The notes under the pieces were generated by a model. The model had not been told where the DNA came from and did no database searches. It was given only the letters and a program-made list of their open reading frames with translations. From Sinorhizobium sp. (lineage in GTDB: Bacteria > Pseudomonadota > Alphaproteobacteria > Rhizobiales > Rhizobiaceae): 7,908 bases of DNA. Positions 1 through 6,097 of this stretch are shown here, piece after piece; positions within the stretch are counted from its first letter, which is position 1, and every line of letters starts with the position of its first letter. The stretch lies in assembly GCA_031178305.1 (NCBI GenBank), contig JAPSJG010000162.1, forward strand, positions 1-7,908. The letters run 5' to 3'. Made by a program: the position numbers and the translations under genes.

Positions 1-317
1 CGAGCTCGCCGTCCTCCTCGCCGACATGCTTGTTGCCAACAATCCACGAAATCTGTGCAGTCGGGACTTCGAGTCGGGGCTTGATGGGAAGGGCAGAAAT
101 CGAGCCCTTCCGGGTGCTCGCTGCGGCTCCAGCCTTCTCTGCTTCGGCTTCGGTCGGAAAATAGGCCATGACCAATTTCCGGCGCTGCGCGTCGGCGGCG
201 CTGATGAAAGCGTGCCCGCCGTCCTCGGTCTTATACAGCGCCCAATGCGGCAGTGCCGCCGATATAAGGGTCGCCCTTGCCATAAAACTCCATTGCGGAA
301 TAGATCGTGTCGACCAT
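1..317 (-). pseudogene. partial hypothetical gene, probably frameshifted, runs off left edge
   Basis: The ATG at 317 has a good ribosome binding site (AAAGGA, about 8 bases upstream) and starts 35 bases after the stop of the upstream gene on the same strand. Its frame gives about 28 protein-like residues (begins MVDTIYSAMEFYGKGDPYIG) and stops at 231-233. The next frame is open from upstream of that stop to the window edge, and reads as ordinary soluble protein (HWALYKTEDGG, then VMAYFPTEAEAEKAG, later QISWIVGNKHVGEEDGEL). Joining the two needs one base removed around 243-265, so a one-base insertion or sequencing error is the simplest reading. The alternative is an intact gene starting at ATG 283, with a weak GGAG only four bases upstream, plus a short upstream leader ORF. 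I do not recognise the family. The 3' end lies outside the window. Confidence 0.45.
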
Positions 318-352
318 CGGAACTGTCCTTTTCTCGGGATTTGAGCGAGTGA

Positions 353-823
353 TCAGGCGGCGTTGGCGCCGCTGATCGTCTTCAACACGCGCCGGGCGGC
401 GTAGCGTCCGGACTCGTTCAAGTGCCGTTGCCAAGCGCCTTGCGACGGCGACCAGCGGAAGCCGTTCGCCTTCAGCACGCGCCGCGTCGGGTCGTCCGGC
501 TTGCCGGGAAAGATCAACTGGATCCGCGCGATGTCGGCGTTCTCCTTGATCTCAACGGCGCCGGCGCTCGTCTCGACCTCTACGGTTTGGGTGCCGCGTT
601 CCTTCATCCGTGCAAGCGCCGCAAGGCGTTGCTCCAGGCGGCGGAGTTCGGCGCGGCGGTTGGTCGTGGTGAAGCCGCGCCGGGACTGCCACGGGGCTAA
701 CTTGATGCCTCTGGCTGCGGCGTCAGCGGAAAGGCCGGTATGGGCCACAACGGCGGCAATCATGTCCCCTTCGCTGGAAAGGTCCTTCTCCATGCGCCGG
801 ATGATCGCGTTGGCGGCTTTCAT
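353..823 (-). CDS. conserved mobile-element protein, C-terminal part, probably N-terminally truncated
   Basis: 156 residues from ATG 823. Residues 1-75 are a charged helical segment (RMEKDLSSEGD; later RRAELRRLEQRLAAL). Residues 95-150 carry a pattern I associate with large hypothetical proteins of conjugative plasmids, genomic islands and phages: IQLIFPGKPDDPTRRVLKAN followed by GFRWSPSQGAWQRHLN and a YAARRVL helix. In those proteins, some annotated as DUF3560-like, it sits at the C-terminus. The function is unknown. No Shine-Dalgarno precedes ATG 823. The frame stays open upstream to a stop at 968-970 and reads protein-like for at least 15 codons above the ATG (DESAYADFASPLSIDRM). This suggests the annotated start is really internal and the N-terminal part has been lost. 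The partial gene at 317 follows after 35 bases, so the two were probably co-transcribed. The family assignment comes from memory of the pattern. Confidence 0.6.
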   Translation of the reverse strand: MKAANAIIRRMEKDLSSEGDMIAAVVAHTGLSADAAARGIKLAPWQSRRGFTTTNRRAELRRLEQRLAALARMKERGTQTVEVETSAGAVEIKENADIARIQLIFPGKPDDPTRRVLKANGFRWSPSQGAWQRHLNESGRYAARRVLKTISGANAA

Positions 824-982
824 CCGGTCGATGGAAAGGGGCGACGCAAAATCCGCGTATGCGGATTCGTCGATCCTGCACGGAGCGAGCCGGAGGCGAG
901 GGGAGGAAGGACGGGGAGACCGTTTTTTCCCTTGTGAGGGAGAGAGGGCAGCGCCCTCTTTCCCTCTTCAGGAAGGCAAAGT

Positions 983-999
983 CGGCCGCCTGGCGGCCG
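983..999. repeat. GC-rich inverted repeat
   Basis: CGGCCGC at 983-989 is exactly complementary to GCGGCCG at 993-999, with a three-base loop. No T-run follows on either strand, so it is not a standard intrinsic terminator. Confidence 0.5.
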
Positions 1000-1018
1000 C
1001 CATTTCAGATAACGAGAA

Positions 1019-1050
1019 GGGCCGCCCTGGCTCGTAGATCAGGACGGCCC
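1019..1050. repeat. long stem-loop (imperfect inverted repeat)
   Basis: Bases 1019-1029 pair with 1040-1050 (GGGCCG-x-CCTG against CAGG-x-CGGCCC), giving 10 Watson-Crick pairs around a single C/A mismatch and a 10-base loop. It lies upstream of the minus-strand element gene. It may be a transcription-ending or RNA-stabilising structure, but it lacks a U-tract. Confidence 0.5.
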
Positions 1051-1146
1051 CGTGGTGCATGACAAGAAGGGCTAGCGACTTGCCACGACCAACTCTCGAT
1101 TGTCGTTGCCGGTTGGCAATATGCTGATTTCACGGCAAGCTGTAAA

Positions 1147-1186
1147 CGGCCTTCATAAGCAGTTTGATGCAGTCATATGAAGGCCG
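1147..1186. repeat. 11-base perfect inverted repeat
   Basis: CGGCCTTCATA (1147-1157) and TATGAAGGCCG (1176-1186) are perfect complements separated by 18 bases. There is no adjacent T-run and no gene within 350 bases, so the role is open: a protein-binding dyad, a relic of a mobile-element end, or an RNA hairpin. Confidence 0.55.
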
Positions 1187-1519
1187 CGAGGCGGCTCTTG
1201 CGCAACCGATCGTTACCCTATCTGGCGAAGAACGCTTTTTTGCGGTCTTCGTGCCGAAGGCATAGAGCGGGGTCGCGTCATCGATGCGCCAAATTGATAC
1301 CGCCCAAGCCGTTTTGAGGGTTCCAAGAACACAACCGCTTCCATTAAAGTGGTCTGCACCATCAACAACCAGCGGTAGGATGAATGGCAGCATGATCATT
1401 GCAGCAATGGATTGAAGAACTCGGTCCGTAACAGGTCAATGATCCAGACGTCGATAAGCCGGTCTATCGAAAACACGACGCGTGCCGCCCGGCTGTGAGC
1501 GCCATTGCGTAGCTCGACT

Positions 1520-1553
1520 CAGTTGCAAGTGGTATCGTTCGCCGTTGCAACTG
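1520..1553 (+). promoter_or_regulatory. dyad with two GTTGCAA palindromes before the lipoprotein gene
   Basis: CAGTTGCAA (1520-1528) and TTGCAACTG (1545-1553) form a 9-base inverted repeat with a 16-base spacer. Each arm contains GTTGCAA, half of the self-complementary octamer GTTGCAAC, and the two cores start 22 bases apart (about two helical turns). The right arm touches the Shine-Dalgarno of the lipoprotein gene (1553-1560). This fits a two-site operator, or an RNA hairpin next to the ribosome binding site. The binding protein is unknown. Confidence 0.45.
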
Positions 1554-1564
1554 GGGAGGATCGC

Positions 1565-2050
1565 ATGAGGGGGGGAGTCTTGCTTTGTCTATTGCCGCTG
1601 GCGTCGTGTGGGACAGCGTACACCGAGCGTGTAGCTGATCCCGAGAGGATTACTTTGCGGGAGGCGGTCACGGATGTTGTTCACACCATGGATGCGGTAA
1701 GGGCCGACCGGCAGGGCAAACCAAAAGTGGGTATGTACCTGGATAGCGCAACGGTAACCTTTAACCTCAGTGCAAAGCGGACGTCTAACGAAACGGCCGG
1801 GCTGACGTTGTCCAGTGTGCCGATCGCAACTTCAGGAGTCCTCGGGGCAAATGCAACCGGGACTCTGGCATCGGAAGGGCTTCGGGGAAACCAGATCACC
1901 CTCGTCTTCAAGAATGTCGCGACCGTCGGGACTACTGGCAAGGCCGCAGGCGGAGGCAACCCACCTTACGTGGTCTTTGGGCAACCACCAGTCATCTTGA
2001 CGAACGACCAGCTAAAAGCGCTTGAGGACGCCAACAAGAAGACCAAGTGA
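1565..2050 (+). CDS. small lipoprotein with Trypco2-like domain
   Basis: 161 residues. The ATG at 1565 is chosen because GGGGAGGA (1553-1560) lies just upstream and because it begins a clear lipoprotein signal (MRGGVLLCLLPLASC, lipobox LASC, lipidated Cys15). The longer frame from TTG 1505 would bury this signal. The mature part has a short helix (ITLREAVTDVVHTMDAV, 29-45), then alternating beta strands (SATVTFNLSA; NQITLVFKNV, 109-118) joined by a Gly/Thr/Ala-rich stretch, then a proline/glycine linker and a charged helical tail. The order helix, strand, variable middle and closing strand resembles the Trypco2 (trypsin-co-occurring) domain, known from bacterial conflict-system neighbourhoods; this is pattern matching, not a search result. 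It is probably anchored in the inner or outer membrane facing the periplasm. It converges with the metallopeptidase gene, with a hairpin between them. A generic beta-rich lipoprotein is the alternative. Confidence 0.75.
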   Translation: MRGGVLLCLLPLASCGTAYTERVADPERITLREAVTDVVHTMDAVRADRQGKPKVGMYLDSATVTFNLSAKRTSNETAGLTLSSVPIATSGVLGANATGTLASEGLRGNQITLVFKNVATVGTTGKAAGGGNPPYVVFGQPPVILTNDQLKALEDANKKTK

Positions 2051-2176
2051 GGCATGGGCCTACGGTGCGGGCAGGCGACCGGGCCGCGCCAACTCCGGGT
2101 GCTTGCCGGGAGAGTCCCAGAGACGGCGATTGACGCTCTTCGACGCCCCTTCTGCCCGATATCGACTGTCTCAAAT

Positions 2177-2204
2177 GCGCGTAGGTCAACTCAGACCTAT
2201 GCGC
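2177..2204. terminator. hairpin between convergent genes
   Basis: Bases 2177-2187 pair with 2194-2204: TAGGTC/GACCTA in the core, extended by four further GC pairs and one G-U pair, with a six-base loop. It lies between the stops of the lipoprotein gene (2050) and the metallopeptidase gene (2262). No T-run follows on the plus strand and only a weak ATTT on the minus strand, so it may end transcription inefficiently, need Rho, or mainly protect the 3' ends. Confidence 0.5.
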
Positions 2205-2261
2205 CCGCAGGAGTCGTTCGGACATCGTGTGTAGTCCCTGCGCCGAAGCAAAGCCTTCAAT

Positions 2262-3086
2262 TCACCGCTTGGAGTACTCTGTTCTGTACATCCGCTCGAC
2301 AAGGGCGATATCACACGAGGCGAGAGCGATCCGTTGACCGATCCTGGCGTTGGGATCCGTCGGTATGATGGTGTCCCTTCCGTTCCGGCTGAACGCGTCG
2401 CGTGGATAATGCATGATCGAGCCATAGCAGTAGCGGCCGACGTCGGAATACTTGCGAGGCTTGGCGTAGAAGTTGTCTTCGGTTCCGCTCCTTATGTTGG
2501 CGGAAACGATCCTGATGTACCGGTCCTGGTCCGAACGCATATGTTCGTGAGCTACGCCGAGCACATGCCCGATCTCGTGGATGACATTTCCGCGCTGGCA
2601 CGCGGAGCCTAGGAACAGTACCTGTCGCCCACCGCTGTATCCCACGCTGGTCGAGCAGTTCCCCGGGTCCTGCGCGGGTGCGAAGAAGAGGTAGGACCTG
2701 TCGTTGGGGCGCGCCGGGACGAAGCGTATCCGTGAATGCCTTTCCCAATGGGCGATTGCCTGCGAGACCCGGCCCTTGTTCGGAAGACTGCCTGCGACCT
2801 TGTACCGGACAATGCCTTTCGGCCAGAGGGCGGTCCGCTCGGTGATAAACAGGCCCTTTTGCTGCAGCTCCTCCTCGCTTGCCGCGATCAGGTCTCCTTC
2901 GTAGACGCCATATCCTTCGGCCGTGACAACGACGGGCACCTGGTAGGCGCTGCCATTGATTTCGACGGTCGCGATCTGGCTAGTAGCGGGCCGCCCGGAA
3001 ACCTCCTCCAGACGATGGCCGCATCCGGAAAGAAGAAGCGCGGCAGACAGGATCCCGATGATCCCTGTTGACAAGTGGTTGACCAT
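2262..3086 (-). CDS. astacin-like (M12A) zinc metallopeptidase, lipoprotein
   Basis: 274 residues. ATG 3086 is chosen because GGAGGGGG lies directly upstream and because it starts a lipoprotein signal (IIGILSAALLLSGC, lipidated Cys22). The frame's earlier ATG at 3173 would place 29 unrelated residues before that signal. The zinc site is HEIGHVLGVAHE (His170, Glu171, His174, His180), the extended HExxHxxGxxHE of metzincins, followed by the astacin-type R-x-D-x-D-R-Y. The Met-turn is SIMHY (Met225, Tyr227). Four cysteines (144, 163, 220, 258) fit the two disulfides of the astacin catalytic domain. Residues 30-90 form a pro- or linker region. The expected activity is endopeptidase cleavage of proteins outside the inner membrane; the substrate is unknown. 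It is divergent from the cyclase/STAND gene, and the -10 candidates of the two promoters overlap. Confidence 0.9.
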   Translation of the reverse strand: MVNHLSTGIIGILSAALLLSGCGHRLEEVSGRPATSQIATVEINGSAYQVPVVVTAEGYGVYEGDLIAASEEELQQKGLFITERTALWPKGIVRYKVAGSLPNKGRVSQAIAHWERHSRIRFVPARPNDRSYLFFAPAQDPGNCSTSVGYSGGRQVLFLGSACQRGNVIHEIGHVLGVAHEHMRSDQDRYIRIVSANIRSGTEDNFYAKPRKYSDVGRYCYGSIMHYPRDAFSRNGRDTIIPTDPNARIGQRIALASCDIALVERMYRTEYSKR

Positions 3087-3140
3087 TGAATCCCCCTCCG
3101 GTCCTCCAACTACTCGTTCGATGTCCCCTCGTCGTGTTCG

Positions 3141-3150
3141 ACATGCATGT
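3141..3150. promoter_or_regulatory. 10-base palindrome in divergent intergenic region
   Basis: ACATGCATGT is a perfect palindrome. It lies five bases before the plus-strand -35 candidate and inside the presumed leader of the metallopeptidase transcript, a suitable place for an operator acting on both genes. A 10-base palindrome can arise by chance, so this is only a candidate. Confidence 0.25.
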
Positions 3151-3154
3151 GCGC

Positions 3155-3184
3155 TTGCAGCGAAAAGTAGCACGCGGTTATATT
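3155..3184 (+). promoter_or_regulatory. candidate sigma70-type promoter for cyclase/STAND operon
   Basis: TTGCAG (3155-3160) and TATATT (3179-3184) are spaced by 18 bases. Transcription would start near 3191. That leaves only about 8 bases before the ATG at 3199 but a normal leader before the ATGs at 3295 and 3304, so it bears on start choice. Confidence 0.4.
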
Positions 3185-3206
3185 GCTCATGCTAAAATAT
3201 GTTCCA
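3177..3206 (-). promoter_or_regulatory. candidate promoter for metallopeptidase gene, overlapping the divergent one
   Basis: On the minus strand, TGGAAC (weak -35) and TATAAC (good -10, at 3182-3177) are 18 bases apart, giving a start near 3170 and a leader of about 85 bases. This -10 shares bases 3179-3182 with the plus-strand -10, so the two polymerases could not bind together. Confidence 0.3.
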
Positions 3207-6066
3207 TAGAATTCCAACCTCGGCCACCGTTGGTTGCTCGGATTGGTCCAAAAATGATCCTTTAAGCGTCGACGGCGCTGCGGAGATTTTGGGGATGTCG
3301 GCGATGCGAAAGGCGAAGGTCTCGACACCGGGGAGCCGAACGGATTCATCATCGAGGATGATGGCCTTCCTTGTGACGGACATCGAGGGATCGACCTATC
3401 GTTGGGAAGCCTTCCCGGAGGAGATGAAGAGCGCCCTCGAGAGACATGATCAGATCATCCGGCGAGCCGTAGTTCGCCACGCCGGGCACATCTTCCACAC
3501 CGCTGGCGATGCGTTCCACGCGGCGTTCGCAACACCTTCCGCTGCGGTCGAGGCCGCATTGGAGGCTCAGCAAGCTCTGTCTGCCGAAGACTTCACGACA
3601 ACGCGGGGTCTGAAAGTCCGAATGGCCGTCCACGCTGGTCCCGTGGAGGCGAGGAGCGGCGACTATTTCGGACCCGGGATAAATCGCGCGGCGCGTCTCC
3701 TCCTCATTGCCTATGGCGGCCAGGTGCTCGTTTCCGGCACGGTGGCCGACATGCTTCAGGCCAGACTTCCGAAGGGCTCGAGCCTGTTCGACCTCGGACG
3801 GCACCGATTTCGGGATCTTTCGGAACCCGAGCACGTGTACCAGCTCGTAGCCCCGAAGTTGGCCACAGCCTTTCCGCCACTCCGCTCCCTCGGACTCACG
3901 GCACATCAGCTCCCGCATCCGCTGACACCACTGGTGGGCAGAGCCGAAGAAGTGAGCGAAGTTCGCCGTAGACTGAAACAATATCGATTGCTGACCCTGA
4001 TAGGACCGGGTGGGGCTGGCAAGACCAGGCTCGCCGTGGAAATAGGCTACCTCGAACTGGATTCCTATTCGGACGGCATCTGGTTTGTCGAGCTTGGTCC
4101 GCTCGATGATCCTCGGCTGGTTGCCGAAGCAATCTGCTCCGTCATTGGCCTTCCGGTCCTAGGGGACTCGGCCACGGCGAGCGCGGTAGGATTCCTTCGG
4201 GAGAAGCGGGTCCTTCTGATCCTCGACAATTGCGAGCACCTGATCGACGCCGCGGCCGAGGTGTCGCAGGCGATCTCGAACGATTGCCCTATGGTCTCGA
4301 TAGTCGCGACCAGCAGGGAGGCTCTCGGCGTGCCGGGCGAAAGCATCTTCCATGTTCCTAGCCTGGCCGTGCCAGCTGATGATGAGGTGACGGTCGACGA
4401 AGCCCGCCAATATGCCGCCGTGGACTTGTTCGTAGAACGGGCGAATGCCGTCGCAGGCACGTTCGAGCTGACGGATGAGAACGTCAGGGACGTGATCAAC
4501 ATCTGCCGGCAGGTTGACGGCATCCCGCTTGCGATCGAGCTTGCGGCTCCTCGGCTGCGGATGATGCGCGCCGATCGACTTGCCGCGAAACTGAGGGACC
4601 GACTGCGCCTTCTGGGGTCCGGGACCAGGACGCTGGATCCGCGCCATCGGACGCTGGTGGCGCTATTTGACTGGAGCTACAACCTTCTGGACCTCACCGA
4701 GCAATCGCTCCTGCGGCGTCTCTCCGTGTTCGCGGGCGGCTGGACCGTGGAAGCCGCGGCTGCCGTTGTTTCCGGTGATCCCATCAACGAAGACGAGGTG
4801 TTCGACCTGGTCACGTCGCTGGCGGACAAGTCGCTGGTCGCGGTTGACCTCAATGCCGTGGAGCCGCGGTACCGGCTGCTCGAGACCACGCGCCAATATG
4901 GATTCGAGAAGCTGCGCGAAAGCGGCGAACGCGGGCGGCGTAGACGGCTGGCCGAATACATGGCGGGACTGTTTGGCGAGGCGACAGAGCAATGGTCCAG
5001 GATGAAAACCGAGGATTGGAACGCCCGCTACGAACCGGAACTCGATAACCTGCGCGCCTCCCTCGAGTGGTCTTTCGGGCCGGACGGGTCAAGGGATCTC
5101 ACGCTCAGACTGACCAGCTTCAGCCTGCGGACATGGGACGAGCTGTCCTTGCTGCCCGAACGGGAGCGATGGTTTGGGGGAGCGATCGAACTCATCGATG
5201 AAAACACCCCGCCTGACGTGGTGGCGCGCCTTTGGCTCGGCAGAACCTCGATCAGTGCGCACGGTGACAGGACAACTTTCGACGCCGCCCTCAAGGCGGC
5301 CGACTTGTACCGGAAACTTGATGATGGCCTTGGTCTGGGAGAAGCACTGGCCAAAGCGGGCGCGGCATTATTGACACCGCAGCACATCGAGGAAGCGCAG
5401 CCCTTCCTGGATGAGGCTCTCTCCTGTCTGAGGCCCTACGGGCATACCAAGCAGCTTTCTAGCTGTCTGAGATCAAAGGGAGTCGCGTTGTATTTCGGTG
5501 GTTGTTTCAGCGAGGCCCGCCAGGCAATCGGTGAAGCGACCTATACGGCCCAGATCGTCGGGGATCGTTACGGTATTGCGGCCGCCGCGATCGCGAAGGG
5601 AGAGCTGGAATTCGCGTCCGGCCAGATAGAGTCGGCGATCGAAACCGTCCGCAGGTTAGTCGACGAAGGACAGTACAACCGAAGACAGCTAACCCTGTGC
5701 CTCAATAATCTCACCTCCTACTATATCGCGGCGGATCAATTCATGGATGCGAAGCTGACCGCGTTCAATGGCCTCCACAAGGCCAGAGCGCTTGGCTGGC
5801 CGGCAGCGGTCGCTCGAATGGTCGAATACGTGGCATTGATCTCAGCGTTGGAAGGCGACTATGTCAGAGCTAGCCGCCTGCTTGGGTTTACCGAGCGCTT
5901 CTATGAAACAGAAACGGCGAGCCGCGAGATAACTGAACAGCGTGCCTACGATCGGCTCTGCGCGATTCTCGACAGTTCGCTCCACCGCTACCGCCTGGCA
6001 GAGTTGAAGGCCGAAGGCGCCGGCATGTCCGAGAAGAATATTGTGAGCCAGGCGCTTCAGTTGTAG
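3199..6066 (+). CDS. class III nucleotidyl cyclase / STAND (NB-ARC) ATPase / helical-repeat signalling protein
   Basis: Up to 955 residues, cytoplasmic. Domains in order: an extension of about 54 residues; a class III cyclase domain (about 55-218) with metal Asp61 (VTDIEGST) and Asp104 (AGDAF), purine-site Asp155, and transition-state Asn162/Arg166 (NRAAR); a STAND ATPase (about 240-480) with Walker A GPGGAGKT (Lys275), Walker B LLILDNCEH (Asp343), TSRE and GIPLAIELAA; a winged-helix-like part (about 485-575); TPR-like helices (about 600-940). The order matches the family annotated as adenylate/guanylate cyclase plus predicted ATPase (COG3903-like). No DNA-binding domain is visible. His100 occupies the place where I recall Lys in the family motif FKTVGDAF, so activity or ATP/GTP preference may be altered. 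The start is uncertain: ATG 3199 lacks a Shine-Dalgarno; ATG 3304 has GGGG nine bases upstream; homologues often begin near residue 55. Probably first gene of an operon with 6098 and 6885. Confidence 0.9.
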   Translation: MFHRIPTSATVGCSDWSKNDPLSVDGAAEILGMSAMRKAKVSTPGSRTDSSSRMMAFLVTDIEGSTYRWEAFPEEMKSALERHDQIIRRAVVRHAGHIFHTAGDAFHAAFATPSAAVEAALEAQQALSAEDFTTTRGLKVRMAVHAGPVEARSGDYFGPGINRAARLLLIAYGGQVLVSGTVADMLQARLPKGSSLFDLGRHRFRDLSEPEHVYQLVAPKLATAFPPLRSLGLTAHQLPHPLTPLVGRAEEVSEVRRRLKQYRLLTLIGPGGAGKTRLAVEIGYLELDSYSDGIWFVELGPLDDPRLVAEAICSVIGLPVLGDSATASAVGFLREKRVLLILDNCEHLIDAAAEVSQAISNDCPMVSIVATSREALGVPGESIFHVPSLAVPADDEVTVDEARQYAAVDLFVERANAVAGTFELTDENVRDVINICRQVDGIPLAIELAAPRLRMMRADRLAAKLRDRLRLLGSGTRTLDPRHRTLVALFDWSYNLLDLTEQSLLRRLSVFAGGWTVEAAAAVVSGDPINEDEVFDLVTSLADKSLVAVDLNAVEPRYRLLETTRQYGFEKLRESGERGRRRRLAEYMAGLFGEATEQWSRMKTEDWNARYEPELDNLRASLEWSFGPDGSRDLTLRLTSFSLRTWDELSLLPERERWFGGAIELIDENTPPDVVARLWLGRTSISAHGDRTTFDAALKAADLYRKLDDGLGLGEALAKAGAALLTPQHIEEAQPFLDEALSCLRPYGHTKQLSSCLRSKGVALYFGGCFSEARQAIGEATYTAQIVGDRYGIAAAAIAKGELEFASGQIESAIETVRRLVDEGQYNRRQLTLCLNNLTSYYIAADQFMDAKLTAFNGLHKARALGWPAAVARMVEYVALISALEGDYVRASRLLGFTERFYETETASREITEQRAYDRLCAILDSSLHRYRLAELKAEGAGMSEKNIVSQALQL

Positions 6067-6097
6067 CGTACGCTAGACACATCTTTTGGAGAGGACG

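Larger units (their letters stand above)
881..1564. other. gene-poor stretch with several inverted repeats
   Basis: I see no convincing gene here. A minus-strand reading frame at 1130-1399 (89 codons) lacks a ribosome binding site and has no recognisable domain. The stretch holds strong dyads: a 7-base GC-only hairpin at 983-999, an 11-pair hairpin with one mismatch at 1019-1050, an 11-base perfect inverted repeat at 1147-1186, and a dyad just before the lipoprotein gene at 1520-1553. Its left part borders the truncated mobile-element gene, so it may be a junction between the element remnant and the lipoprotein/peptidase module. Confidence 0.6.

Noticed and set aside
26..352. 108-codon plus-strand reading frame
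   Set aside because: Opposite strand of the better supported minus-strand gene; no ribosome site and an arginine/cysteine-rich random-looking product.
501..1037. 178-codon plus-strand reading frame
   Set aside because: Shadow of the minus-strand element gene, which has a recognisable C-terminal pattern.
1130..1399. 89-codon minus-strand reading frame
   Set aside because: No ribosome binding site before either nearby ATG, no domain, and it ends across an inverted repeat; not enough to call a gene.
1505..1564. TTG start 60 bases upstream for the lipoprotein gene
   Set aside because: It would put 20 residues before the lipoprotein signal, while ATG 1565 has a strong ribosome site.
3087..3173. 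29-residue N-terminal extension of the metallopeptidase
   Set aside because: The lipobox signal starts at 3086, directly after GGAGGGGG; the extension would bury it.
3349..3981. 210-codon minus-strand reading frame
   Set aside because: Lies wholly within the cyclase domain gene, whose catalytic motifs are clear on the plus strand.
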